64,000 nt of DNA from Myxococcus stipitatus (GTDB lineage Bacteria > Myxococcota > Myxococcia > Myxococcales > Myxococcaceae), in contig NZ_CP147913.1 in assembly GCF_037414475.1 (NCBI RefSeq), positions 7,872,001-7,936,000 on the forward strand. The letters run 5' to 3'. The stretch's first letter is position 1. Every line of letters starts with the position of its first letter. Below are positions 21,701-27,328 of this stretch, piece after piece. Made by a program: the position numbers and the translations under genes. The notes beneath the pieces were generated by a model. It was not told where the DNA came from. It worked only from the letters and a program-made list of their open reading frames with translations, and searched no databases.

Positions 21701-22006
21701 AAGGTCCTCACCGACCTGGACCGCGCGGCGCTGAGCAAGGCGGCTCGGGCCTGGCTTCCCACCGCGACACCTCAGTCGGTGCGCCAGTTCCTGGAGGGCG
21801 CGGAGCTGACGGCGGCCCGCGCGGGCCTCTTCGTGGCCGGGGAGATGGAGCCGGTGCGGCGGCTGGTGCAGGGGGAGACGGGGGCCTCGTTCAGGGTTCC
21901 TCCTCGCACCAAGCTCAAGGAGTTGCTGGTGTTCGCCACGTCCGAAGAGCATCACCGCCTGCGTGTGGCCGTCGGCACACACGTGGAGGTGCAGGTGCGC
22001 CGATAG
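9731..22006 (+). CDS. gltI: Giant cytoplasmic TPR protein GltI/AgmK
   Basis: 4091 aa from ATG 9731; an in-frame ATG at 9641 would add 30 Arg/Pro-rich residues running from the terminator and is less likely. The protein is almost entirely repeated TPR-like helical hairpins of 34-38 residues, many with the signature W..LA..LE.....A and LY......EP......LE.L. The last 400 residues differ (HPKARGPLAELLGLLFAKAGHLYAAPFTQYQ onward, given here by its features: His-, Tyr- and Trp-bearing, globular). There is no signal peptide or TM. AgmK/GltI of M. xanthus is a TPR protein of about 4000 residues in the same position and is part of the gliding machinery in the cell body. The long antisense reading frames across it are artefacts of high GC at third positions. 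Confidence 0.9.
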   Translation: MQPSTSPRPTLRVSDDRSFVEAEAALEKAGRVEELIRLYEGRSRDVTADEAVRLLCRAAELAHDRQRNAPRAEELLKRALLVAREPLPALRGLKRLHESRQDAAALADVLERLGGATQGEESAGHYLKAADLYEQKLFRRDRAVLCLQRAARAKSDRAIFRRVRQLLLSEERFQTAFEALEREREALGDAGMAEEYAALAERLVDDPTEHELAQRVLDVARELEPQNARVEKTSRALQRFEQTWRDRVRMLRSMSLEERDRKSAARLSLLVAKLFAWYDPGSAGKVKEALDRCFLLWPGMPEGLSLIEKMAARAGGDFAPAIAQIEAMAGEVKDRGAQVDLWLRVGTLRLGRLNDAPGALAAFEKAVAADASRADAASLTAEQLLEGGRAADAVAVLERYLVTVKDKPSQAAMRLRLAELCLSQLKDGAAARTHLEAALKLDPSHALAAFQLARLLAEDEELEAVVPLLDLALLAPRPRAERVAFCEALALMFEEKEDAHGAFEVLSRALELDPARPLLLGTVVEHAEKANARPALALALQRAAQAATVAEVSATLWRQLALLLQGPLADPVRAEAAWREVLARLPGDAAAAEAVKSLQAAAALADDPKARLEAEVTRREAAGAAPEELEPLVREWVQLAPEEVGAVQRLQGLCVALSRFDEAAALAGRLAALAETQLERNEWTARQAKLYAERLGRQQDAADLFLGLLAENVSTGVVVGGLERLAAAGVRSHEVTEALASHYGRAGDHQRQVAALQQQLDTTTEPAARKRLLSLLASIHEKQLADSRAAFDTRVRGVREDPKDEASRAEALRLARDLSAHSELGRVLRTLAAELEEPAVALSLLTEAAGLTEEGGLVADAIVALEAAVERAPESGAVLQRLVRLYGRAGRAADAEELLRKRIHGARGAERLELLLQLVDLNTELGRPAQAAEALQSALSHGAEEGRHLPRLAELYEKAGRTRELGDTLARMIALAESAGETDKAARLKLRRAQLLQGLQDGSAEAVQSYSDILMQRPSDPDAIAALEAMLASGTAREAAARVLVPALERTKDHRKLVATLDVLAEVAKDDAARVQVLRQAAQVHLAHLRQPELAFAALARALRLAPGDAGLRSTARQAAEDADALDSYAEIIGELAEEGDVGPARVALLRELAEVHEKKLDDKAGAVKALRALLAQEPGNLESLRALQRLHRAGEEWAALAEVLEKLAGATPEPAEQLAFLREAALLHETRLSDPESAAEAWRAIAQRDSANREAAATLDRLYTELERHQDLAWALALRRTQEGQSPQGREVSFRLAELQRTVLDDPNAALGLYKRILSEDSGHPGARGALESWVKAAVPTSGAALEVLDPVLAQVADHARRVALREARMESALTAEKTHLATEIRHIYERDMRQPSLAFMSAVKSFAQGLDREGVRPDLERLARETGSHEVLAEIFESAAVELTAGDPAALDFLRRAAELRETLDQPEEAARLWKNLLADAPQDRQALEALSRLYEKGQNAKSLSEVYTRQAQLSQNAEERVGLLLKAGEAYANAGEDARAVETYRSALALRRVPEGLLALEKLYAKGRRFVEQADVLDQLADGATDDGARRGWLLKRAQLLEKEVGPAEALPVYRRLLELAPGDGQVVAGLERLMAHEGPRVEAARLLEPVYRGLNDARKLVEVLDVLLPGVAPERRLEAIQEAATLREALGQTSLAFVSRLRAFNEYPQETSVRDELERLAADSGSFEEVAGAYEDQLERGAQEPLAGDLWRRLATLYDNRLKRYDLAVRALEEVSRRDPKNKGVLESIARVHRRTGAHRELALVMRRQVAADSNATSQVNLLFELAHLAEETLADKALAAQSYREVLALRPENTNALKLLGRVLADMERWPELAQHIEREVQLADERGAQEEASDLRVRLGRLKFSRLDDPRGSLELYQAVLARRAGHAGAVGALEEMARSESPLRGAAASVLEPVFVAVGNHLKQVEMLESRVSAEAVPQERAALLRRIAEMYAGPLENAEMGFLAATRALRELPDDLRSLELCVSLVDRAEAPEELSAIIVEVAPKAGDASRAELYRALARLQTDLGEPADALASWKRVLELRPTDVEALDGTVRLVASQGKPTELLEVLRRQLAVAEEPARRAAVLLQIGLLQEEQLQDALGALATFRRLLELKPDDMAALERMEALCQKQERWPELADVLARRIALMPPEAGLELKFRLASVRETRLLDRTGALALYGEVLTVQPNHPATVTRMEGLVAREPQNLLAVETLLRAFRASGDVPRLAQLIETRVGVSTDAFERKALLGELATLREAQGESELTFLALFRAFKEDPNDGEVRRRLENSTDASDSYDELVAAYEEALPRVAEAADAAQVCLKLGQLLESKLRDSDRAVTYYERARTLHAAVQGRALVALDRLYLELQAWPELAGILEALVANATEQAERIGYLFRLGQLYQERLDSPDRAANAYEAILKLEPGHLASARLLESIYEAASASEKLYAILKLQSDKVVGPERDRVVAKMAQVSAEGLSDLGGSIELYRELLAKNSRNEQAFSALESLYERADRPQDLRELLEGRLALTLDPREVVRLNERLGRVVYRLLKQPEAAVPYFKAALDRDARNRAVLDTLRDLYDETEQREELVGVLRRLIPLQENSEGVKALRLRLAEVLAGMGRREESLDAARRALEVEPHQVVELDRVHALFISLRAWNDAVRALELKVQVHLVAEEREHAVTTYFEVADLWAGQGGKPEQSSGALEKVLELDPANRTAYERVCTLYRTYNDWRAYATAVDRYLPHFVTDEEKLAALRELARVQEERLGQKDVAFLALCRALQIDASDDTLREEVERLADETGSHEELAAVYEEVADELPKGPLAERLYATLARVHDTRLDDPKAAEGAFRKILEFDPTNATALDGLAAVFHRRGHEREYVVALEQKLEAAGSIEQRKSILREIARVWDEKLDDPSEAASALLRALELEPDAETLGVLTALYRRQRAWRDVAMTLLRARDLADTAEERARIQVEVAGVFERDIADDDSAVSAYRQALELDPVNREALESLERLHTKMDQPADLLAIYERMLELSEDWREKVRVLFRSATIWEDKYQNPANADVCVEGVLSIDPQNVQAIKALIRLRRAQSRWEDLITAYERQLALAVSPQEQAELYVDIGNVQYQQLKAVDRAVNSYHAALAADPESRPALHALGKLYERSGNWPFALEMLQKEAELAGQSKDAVELYFRLGKINEDMLMDTGSARNAYQQAIAIDVGHLPSIRALKGIQEQEKDWSGYEQTLRQEAEQTEDPAAKGRALLDVARYHAETREDRETATGYWEEALKHIPDSLEASRALADVYIAHEEWADAERMLDIVTRKLAEKAAVEKDAAVAADLCRQLYRLGYVAEKLGRRDKALSCYETAYERDATYLPALEGYGNLLVQTRRYEGALKVFQTILIHHREELTDLEVVEVYWQLGDIHAALNQSDRAQNHFEKALAIDPGHEPTLRALVILMDKAGQYEKSADLRQQLVGVLEGEAKAKVYLDLGRISRDQLHDPYMAIDAFTGALKVLPDALEVMDQLYVLLRETRQGQKAADVLARMLALPTLSSEPHKAKRVWFALGELRRDDLKDVEGAAQAFNAALDLDPRFVEAFSSLEAMLGGARQWKSLEENYTKMLGRLPKTPETHVARMALWRALGDLYHQVLKHPEGAVAAYGVAAKGLPDDAGVQEAFAELASTMPGKEEEAIAALRRALPHTESPRRVCGQLVRLAALRKDYDLAWLAAQAASGLLGEEGEDEKEILVKLGPHAKKKEVAQRPVDDQLWHSHLFHPKARGPLAELLGLLFAKAGHLYAAPFTQYQLVPRKHRIDVASAQEYHVHHYRYVARLLGMEAVELYSPFLVATRERMAKRSNEPAPEPQVNVELLQTHPSSVRVGGKYFAEQGQKEVYYLLGRTLALARPELAFTQYVPAERLEAILQAALNLVVGNVRIAESLHGVEPERRALEKVLTDLDRAALSKAARAWLPTATPQSVRQFLEGAELTAARAGLFVAGEMEPVRRLVQGETGASFRVPPRTKLKELLVFATSEEHHRLRVAVGTHVEVQVRR

Positions 22007-22142
22007 CGCGGTAGAACCCTGAAAGGGTTCACGCGTTGATGAGCATTCGGGCGGTCAGGGGACTGATCCTTGACCGCCTCGGGTGGCCACTTCTACGATT
22101 CCGACGGGATTTCTCCCGTCATTTCCGAGGCTTGCGGAAAAG

Positions 22143-24227
22143 ATGCGTTTCGTCTGTGACAGCTGCCGCGCGCAGTACATGATCAGCGACGACAAGGTTG
22201 GCCCCAAGGGGGTCAAGGTTCGTTGCAAGAAGTGCGGCCATACCATCACCGTGCGCCCGGCGGGCGCCGGGGCGGGGAAGGATTCCTCGTCGGAGCCCGC
22301 GACTTCATCCACTGCGTCAGTTGACGCCAGCACTCCGAAGAAGGAGGCCGATTCGTCGGCAGCCTCCTCGGTGCCAGCGACCCTGGGGACTCCACCTGAG
22401 GGTGGCCTCTTCACGGACGTGGAAGAGGACGAGATTGGCGCGGTCTTCGACCAGGTCCTGAGTTCGGGCACGCACAAGATTCCCTCGGGCGAGGCGCTGG
22501 GAGAGGCCGCCGCGCGGGAAGCGACGGCGGAGAGCGTCCGCAAGCTCGCGGAGGCCGAGGCCGAGCCCGACAAGGAAGAAGCGGCGAAGCCCGCCGTGTC
22601 GCACGACTGGTACGTGGCCATCGACGAGAAGCAGGTGGGACCGCTCTCCGTCGAGAAGGTGAAGGACGCGTGGGACCGTGGCGAGGTGGGGCCGGACAGC
22701 CTGTGCTGGCGTTCGGGCTTCAGCGACTGGATTCCATTGTCCGAGACGGCGGAGCTGGCGTCGGTGCTGGCGCCGCGCCCGTCGAAGCCGACCATCGTCG
22801 CGCCGGAGCCCGTGTCGGGCTCTCAGCCCACCGTCCAATCGGGGCCCGTGCAGTCGGCCTTCAGCGCGGGCAAGGCGTCCAAGGGCGATTCGGTGCTCGC
22901 GGCGTCTTCCGAGGCGCCCGCGGGGTGGAAGCCTTCCGCCGCGAGTGTTCTGGCCTCGCTGGTGAAGGAGGAGAACGACGCGTTCGCCAAGCCACCGCCG
23001 ACTCCCGCTCCGGCGTTGGGCCGGGAGCCCGTGTCGCAGTCGCGTCTGCTCGATGTGCCGATGCCGCCGCCCGAGCCCGTGTCTTCGCCGTCGTTGATGG
23101 GGGCGGGGGCGGCGATGGCCGCGCCGCAGGTTCCGCAGGGCTTTCCGCAGCAACCCATGACGCCGTACGGGCAGCCTGCTCCCTACGGCCAGCAGCCCTA
23201 CGCTCAGCCCGTGCCCGCGCCGTATTCGGCGCCCCCGGGGTATGCGCCCGTGTATGCGCAGCCAGCGCCTGCTCCCGCGGGCGGCAAGGGGCGGATGGGA
23301 TTGATGGTGGGGATTGCGGTGGGCGTGCTGGGGCTTGGTGCCGGCGTGTTCGCGATGACGCGAGGGGACAGCCGCGCGGAGACGCCGAGCACGACGCAGG
23401 TGGCGGCACAGCCGGTCGCGGTGGCGTCGCCTCCTCCTGTCGCGACGCCTCAGCCGCAGGCCGTGGCGGCTCCGCCTCCTGCCGCGCCGCAGCCCGTGGC
23501 TGCGGCTGTTCAGCCTCCTCCGACGGAGGGTACGGCGGGGGCTCAGACTCCTCCTGTTGCTGGGGCGCAGGCGACGAATCCTGCTGTGCCCGCGGGGACA
23601 CCGGTGGGTTCGGCGACGCCTCCACCGGGTGTTGCTGGGGCCGTGGCGACGCCGCCCGCGGTGCCGCAGGCGCCTGTCGAGACCGCGAAGCCCTTGGACA
23701 ACGCGGTGGCGAAGGTGGAGAAGTCATCGACGCCTCGTCGAGGTACGGCGTCCACGGCACCCGTGGGGCGGCGCGAGGAGCCTGAGGCGCGTTCGGTGCG
23801 GGCGGAGAAGCCATCCTCGAACGATGGGGACAGCGACGACTTCGACGAGCTCTTCGGCACGAAGAAGCCGAAGAACGAACCCAAGCAGACCGAGACGACG
23901 CGCACGGCCTACATTCCTCCGGAGCCTGGCGGTGGCGGGGTTCCTGACACGCTTCAGCGTTCGGACATCATGGAGGTGGTGCTGAACAACAAGCCCGCCA
24001 TCGTGAAGTGCGTGAACGAGCAGAAGAAGAAGGACCCGATGTTGAGCGGCAAGCTGGTGATGCGTTGGACCATCCAGACGAGCGGCAAGACGTCGAACGT
24101 CACGTGCAAGACGGATGAGTTCAAGAGCACGTACATGGCGAGCTGCATCTCGGGCCTCATCAAGGGGTGGGCCTTCCCGAAGCACAAGAAGCAGGGCGAG
24201 CCCATCGACTTCCCGTTCACGTTTTGA
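22143..24227 (+). CDS. gltJ: Gliding motility protein GltJ/AgmX (zinc ribbon, GYF, TM, TonB-like)
   Basis: 694 aa from ATG 22143 (MRFVCDSCRAQY); the upstream in-frame ATG at 22083 would bury the zinc ribbon and is rejected. The N-terminal zinc ribbon has C5, C8, C28 and C31 (CDSC and CKKC). A GYF-type domain (WYVAIDEKQVGPLS, then WRSGFSDWIPL) lies at about 155-205. Next come a Pro/Gln-rich linker, one TM at about 385-405 (GLMVGIAVGVLGLGAGVFAM), and a C-terminal TonB/AgmX domain (about 610-694, IVKCVNEQKKKDPMLSGKLVM region). In M. xanthus the GltJ cytoplasmic zinc ribbon and GYF domains are reported to interact with the polarity and motility regulators MglA and MglB. It is the last gene of the cluster. 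Confidence 0.92.
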   Translation: MRFVCDSCRAQYMISDDKVGPKGVKVRCKKCGHTITVRPAGAGAGKDSSSEPATSSTASVDASTPKKEADSSAASSVPATLGTPPEGGLFTDVEEDEIGAVFDQVLSSGTHKIPSGEALGEAAAREATAESVRKLAEAEAEPDKEEAAKPAVSHDWYVAIDEKQVGPLSVEKVKDAWDRGEVGPDSLCWRSGFSDWIPLSETAELASVLAPRPSKPTIVAPEPVSGSQPTVQSGPVQSAFSAGKASKGDSVLAASSEAPAGWKPSAASVLASLVKEENDAFAKPPPTPAPALGREPVSQSRLLDVPMPPPEPVSSPSLMGAGAAMAAPQVPQGFPQQPMTPYGQPAPYGQQPYAQPVPAPYSAPPGYAPVYAQPAPAPAGGKGRMGLMVGIAVGVLGLGAGVFAMTRGDSRAETPSTTQVAAQPVAVASPPPVATPQPQAVAAPPPAAPQPVAAAVQPPPTEGTAGAQTPPVAGAQATNPAVPAGTPVGSATPPPGVAGAVATPPAVPQAPVETAKPLDNAVAKVEKSSTPRRGTASTAPVGRREEPEARSVRAEKPSSNDGDSDDFDELFGTKKPKNEPKQTETTRTAYIPPEPGGGGVPDTLQRSDIMEVVLNNKPAIVKCVNEQKKKDPMLSGKLVMRWTIQTSGKTSNVTCKTDEFKSTYMASCISGLIKGWAFPKHKKQGEPIDFPFTF

Positions 24228-24230
24228 GCA

Positions 24231-24268
24231 GACAAGCGTGTTGCTGGGTCTCCTGCGACACGCTTGTC
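24231..24268 (+). terminator. Hairpin downstream of gltJ
   Basis: Perfect 11-bp inverted repeat GACAAGCGTGT/ACACGCTTGTC with a 16-base loop, starting four bases after the gltJ stop. No T-tract follows, so it may be a Rho-type or mRNA-stabilising hairpin instead of a strict intrinsic terminator. Confidence 0.45.
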
Positions 24269-24473
24269 ATGCCAAGGTCCGATGTGAGTGTTCGCTTTCG
24301 TGACTGCTGAATTTCCTCGAAGGCGAGGCGTCCGTGAGGGTGTCGACACTCGTTGACACATCAGGACGGGGAGGACTAAAGCCGACCCGCTTGCATGGAT
24401 GTCGGGGCCTGAACTCAGAGGCCGGAGGCCCCGGGTAGACGATTCCAGGCAGACTCACGGAGGGAATTCCAAG

Positions 24474-25376
24474 ATGCAGCTTCGCAAGATGATGCTGATG
24501 CTCACGGCGCTGGGCGCGATGAGCGGTTTGATGGCTGGTTGCGGTGACGACGACAATGGCGCGAAGGGCTGCACCAGCAACGACGAGTGCGCTGGCACGG
24601 AGATTTGCCACCCGACCGCGAACGTCTGTGTGACGACGTGTGAGACTGGCTCCGACTGTCCGGACACGGCGAAGACCTGCGCCTCGATTGACGGCTCGGC
24701 CACGGGCACGAAGATCTGCCAGTGCTCCACTGACGCGCTGTGCAACACGGGCTCCGAGACGGCCGACTTCGTCTGCTCGGACCTGGACAACGTTTGCGTG
24801 CCGAAGTGCACGGCGAACTCCGACTGCGGCACCGACCGCGTCTGTGACACGGCGTCGGGGCAGTGCAAGGAGGACGACAGCGCGGGTTCGACCTGCAGTG
24901 GCACTGCTCAGAGCACCTGCCAGTACGGCCAGTTCTGCGGCAACGGCACCTGCACCGAGGTTCCGAAGCCTACCTGTGCCAACTTCGACCCTGCCCAGGG
25001 TGGCAAGCAGCCGATTTGGACTATCTCGTCCACGGGCCCGATCATCTACGACGTCACTCCAACATTCTTTGACACTGATACCTCCTGGTGCACCTCGGGA
25101 CGCACCGCAAAGGCTCGTGTCCGCGCATATCAGCCCGCTGGTGGCAGCCTCACTTTCCCTTCCCAGAAGGGAGACCTGCAAGGGCTCTTCTACGTGAAGG
25201 TGCGTGGAGAGGAAGAGAGTGGCGTGGGATTGATCACTGGCTACTCGACATCGAATGGTGGCAAGAACGCGGAGTTTACCGTGAATTTCTGCACCACGCC
25301 GACTTCGACGACGCTGTCGATCGGTCTCTACTTCACGAACGGTAATGAGATTTGTGCTCGGCTGACTCGAAACTAG
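24474..25376 (+). CDS. Cys-rich surface lipoprotein
   Basis: 300 aa from ATG 24474, preceded by GGAGGG; the longer in-frame start at 24399 has no RBS and would destroy the signal peptide. The N-terminus is a lipoprotein signal (MKLLMLTALGA-type core with lipobox LMAGC, then GDDDNG). Residues about 30-170 contain spaced cysteines in short modules (CTSNDECAGTEICHP, CTANSDCGTDRVC, CSGTAQSTCQYGQFC), like the small disulfide knots common in myxobacterial and deltaproteobacterial surface proteins. The C-terminal 130 residues look like a beta-rich domain without cysteine clusters until CTTPT. Substrate and function are unknown. It is monocistronic, closed by a strong terminator. Confidence 0.8.
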   Translation: MQLRKMMLMLTALGAMSGLMAGCGDDDNGAKGCTSNDECAGTEICHPTANVCVTTCETGSDCPDTAKTCASIDGSATGTKICQCSTDALCNTGSETADFVCSDLDNVCVPKCTANSDCGTDRVCDTASGQCKEDDSAGSTCSGTAQSTCQYGQFCGNGTCTEVPKPTCANFDPAQGGKQPIWTISSTGPIIYDVTPTFFDTDTSWCTSGRTAKARVRAYQPAGGSLTFPSQKGDLQGLFYVKVRGEEESGVGLITGYSTSNGGKNAEFTVNFCTTPTSTTLSIGLYFTNGNEICARLTRN

Positions 25377-25420
25377 TGAGGAAGAACCTGCCAGGTTCTC
25401 TTGGTGGGTTTTCGAGCTGA

Positions 25421-25463
25421 GAGTGAAGCCTCATCCTTGTTGGGATGAGGCTTCACTCGTTTT
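25421..25463 (+). terminator. Strong intrinsic terminator after the Cys-rich lipoprotein
   Basis: Perfect 16-bp stem GAGTGAAGCCTCATCC / GGATGAGGCTTCACTC with loop TTGTTG, followed by GTTTTG. It lies about 45 bases after the stop. Confidence 0.85.
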
Positions 25464-25586
25464 GTGGTGCTAGATGCTGCTCATGCATCTCTTCGAACAG
25501 GTCATGAGTGAATAGGTCGCGGGATTTTCCGTTCAAAAGGGAGGCGGTGCTCCATCACCAGCTGCCTCCCAATAAGGAGAAATCAA

Positions 25587-26075
25587 ATGTCATTCCGTCT
25601 TGCTGCGTTTGGTCTGACAGTCATTGCTTCGCATGCACTGGCTCAGGGAAGCTCCTCTGAACGCGAAGTGCGCCTCAACTGCCCGTCCGGAACCATTCAG
25701 CAGGAGAGGCGTATGGGCAATGACTCTGGCGTCTTCTGTGTGAAAGAAGCAGGTGCCGACAAGGGGCGTCACCACGGGCCCTATCTTGATTTCTGGGCAA
25801 ATGGCCAGAAACAATCAGAGGGGCAGTACAAGGATGGTTTCCGAACGGGGCGTTGGGTCTTCTACGATACCAATGGCCTGAAAACAGGGGAGACTGAGTT
25901 CGAGAGTAACGACTATCATGGCAAGAGGGTGCAGTATTACCCCAGTGGCGCGAAGAAGCAGGAGCAGACCTGGGTGAAGGGGAAGCGCGAAGGCGTCGAG
26001 GTGTCGTACTCTGAGGGTGGTCAGAAGATCTCAGAGGTTCGCTACTCAGCGGACAAGCCGATGGTTGCCCAGTAG
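25587..26075 (+). CDS. Exported YwqK/MORN-like repeat protein
   Basis: 162 aa. A strong RBS (AAGGAG) lies 7 bases before ATG 25587. A Sec signal peptide (MSFRLAAFGLTVIASHALA, cleaved before QGSS) precedes MORN/YwqK-type repeats (GPYLDFWANGQKQSEGQYKDG, here noted by the repeating W/Y..NG..K.EG pattern). YwqK-family proteins are named after a Bacillus subtilis toxin-antitoxin neighbour, but the exported versions common in myxobacteria have no proven toxin partner. No toxin is adjacent here. Base composition is clearly lower in GC than in the gliding genes upstream. A second, unrelated-context member of the same repeat family lies in the prophage at 45051-45464. Confidence 0.75.
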   Translation: MSFRLAAFGLTVIASHALAQGSSSEREVRLNCPSGTIQQERRMGNDSGVFCVKEAGADKGRHHGPYLDFWANGQKQSEGQYKDGFRTGRWVFYDTNGLKTGETEFESNDYHGKRVQYYPSGAKKQEQTWVKGKREGVEVSYSEGGQKISEVRYSADKPMVAQ

Positions 26076-26099
26076 TTGCCCGACACAGGTGCTGCAGTC

Positions 26100-26136
26100 A
26101 GAGGGCCCTTGCTCCAATTTGGAGCGAGGGCTCTTT
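26100..26136 (+). terminator. Intrinsic terminator after the YwqK-like gene
   Basis: Stem AGAG(gg)CCCTTGCTCC / GGAGCGAGGGCTCT with loop AATTT, a two-base bulge and one G-T pair, followed by TTTCT. Confidence 0.7.
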
Positions 26137-26190
26137 CTGCTTCTATAGAACTCTTTCCCGAACTGCCATGCTCGGATAGGAAGCCTAGGT

Positions 26191-27291
26191 GTGAAGGCCC
26201 CTTCTCTAACTCCAGTACTTCCCGACACCCCCGTCCGTACAGTTGCGGAAATGGGGCTTCGTGAACTCGAGCGCATTCGACTCATTCTGCGCGGAGGCTC
26301 AGTTATTGAATGGCGGCGAATGCACTTCCAGGTCAGGGAGGAAGTCGACCGGTTCCTGCGGCTCTGTCAACTCGATGTTTCTCGGCCCTTTGACGAGGCA
26401 TGGGCCCGGCTCGTATTGGCAGAGGCGGTGGCCTATCTACGTAAGACGTTCAACTATCGCGTGGCTGATGCAGTCGCGAAGCCTGGAGAAATTCACGACC
26501 TGTTCCTCCTGGCGTCAGGGGCAAAGGGGAATGCGCGGCACCGGCGCATCGCATGCGTCGTGCTGAAGGTGATGCACGTCATCCAGCATATCGAGGGCCG
26601 AGACCTTCTCTTCCGGCTTGCCATCTCAGAAGCGGAGTTGGCGGAGTTGGTGATGGAGAAGGTGTTAGGGGTTGCTCGAGAAATGCAGGAAAAGGGACTT
26701 CCTGTGGTGGAGTTCGCCCACTCCATCAAGACGCAGGATTCGCTTGTCACGAAGCTTCTCGCGAAGAAAGAGACGGTTGCAGCTCAGGTCTATGACAGGA
26801 CACGATTTCGAATCGTGACTCGTTCAAGAGAAGATCTGCTGCCCGTATTGTATTTCCTCACGCAGCGGTTGTTTCCCTTTCATCTGGTGGTTCCCGGCCA
26901 GACGGAGAATACACTGGTCCCCTTCAAGGGTGTGCTTGAGGAGAACCCCCATTTCGAACAGTTCATCCCCAAGCTCCACCTCGACCGTAACTATGAGGAT
27001 CGAGAAGATAGAGGTGGGAACACATTCTCTGGTAGTTCCTATCGGGCTCTCAACTTCGTCGTGGATATTCCGGTGAGGATGGATGCCTACCTGCCTCCAC
27101 CCGAAGAAGACATGCGGCCTCGAAAGGGCCGTGTCGTCATCTCTCTGGTGGAGTTTCAGATCGTCGATGCGGAGACAGCAAAGCAGAACGAGCTCGGGGA
27201 GAACTCCCATGAGGCCTACAAGCGCCGCCAGAAGAAGCGAGTCTTGAAGAGGCTGAGTCAGGGACTCGTAGTTCCAAAACGCCAGGGATGA
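26191..27291 (+). CDS. RelA/SpoT-like nucleotidyltransferase-fold protein (predicted)
   Basis: 366 aa from GTG 26191; ATG 26251 is an alternative. The N-terminal 150 residues are helical. From residue 176 the order of motifs follows the (p)ppGpp synthetase domain: HSIKTQDSLVTKLL (like the Lys/Ser substrate loop), VYDRTRFRIV with D202 (like D..G.R), GSSYRALN at 282-288 (like YRSLH), LVEFQIVDAE with E321 (like VEIQIRT), and SHEAYKRRQ at 339-347 (like the terminal H..YK). The two acidic residues expected to bind metal are kept, while the usual Gly of D..G.R is Thr/Arg. I recall it as a deltaproteobacterial hypothetical family (possibly TIGR04552). The alarmone-synthetase-like activity is inference. 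GC is lower than in the neighbouring gliding genes. Confidence 0.6.
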   Translation: MKAPSLTPVLPDTPVRTVAEMGLRELERIRLILRGGSVIEWRRMHFQVREEVDRFLRLCQLDVSRPFDEAWARLVLAEAVAYLRKTFNYRVADAVAKPGEIHDLFLLASGAKGNARHRRIACVVLKVMHVIQHIEGRDLLFRLAISEAELAELVMEKVLGVAREMQEKGLPVVEFAHSIKTQDSLVTKLLAKKETVAAQVYDRTRFRIVTRSREDLLPVLYFLTQRLFPFHLVVPGQTENTLVPFKGVLEENPHFEQFIPKLHLDRNYEDREDRGGNTFSGSSYRALNFVVDIPVRMDAYLPPPEEDMRPRKGRVVISLVEFQIVDAETAKQNELGENSHEAYKRRQKKRVLKRLSQGLVVPKRQG

Positions 27292-27304
27292 TCTATCCCT
27301 GGCG
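27276..27304 (-). terminator. Terminator for the Ig-like lipoprotein gene
   Basis: Perfect 10-bp stem CGCCAGGGAT/ATCCCTGGCG with a 5-base loop. On the minus strand it is followed by TTTT (the AAAA at 27276-27279). It overlaps the stop codon of the convergent RelA/SpoT-like gene, so it probably serves mainly the minus-strand gene and may act in both directions. Confidence 0.75.
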
Positions 27305-27328
27305 CTGAGCCCATGCAGTACTTGAGGG

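Noticed and set aside
24399..24473. Upstream extension of the Cys-rich lipoprotein
   Set aside because: No RBS and it would bury the signal peptide; GGAGGG precedes ATG 24474.
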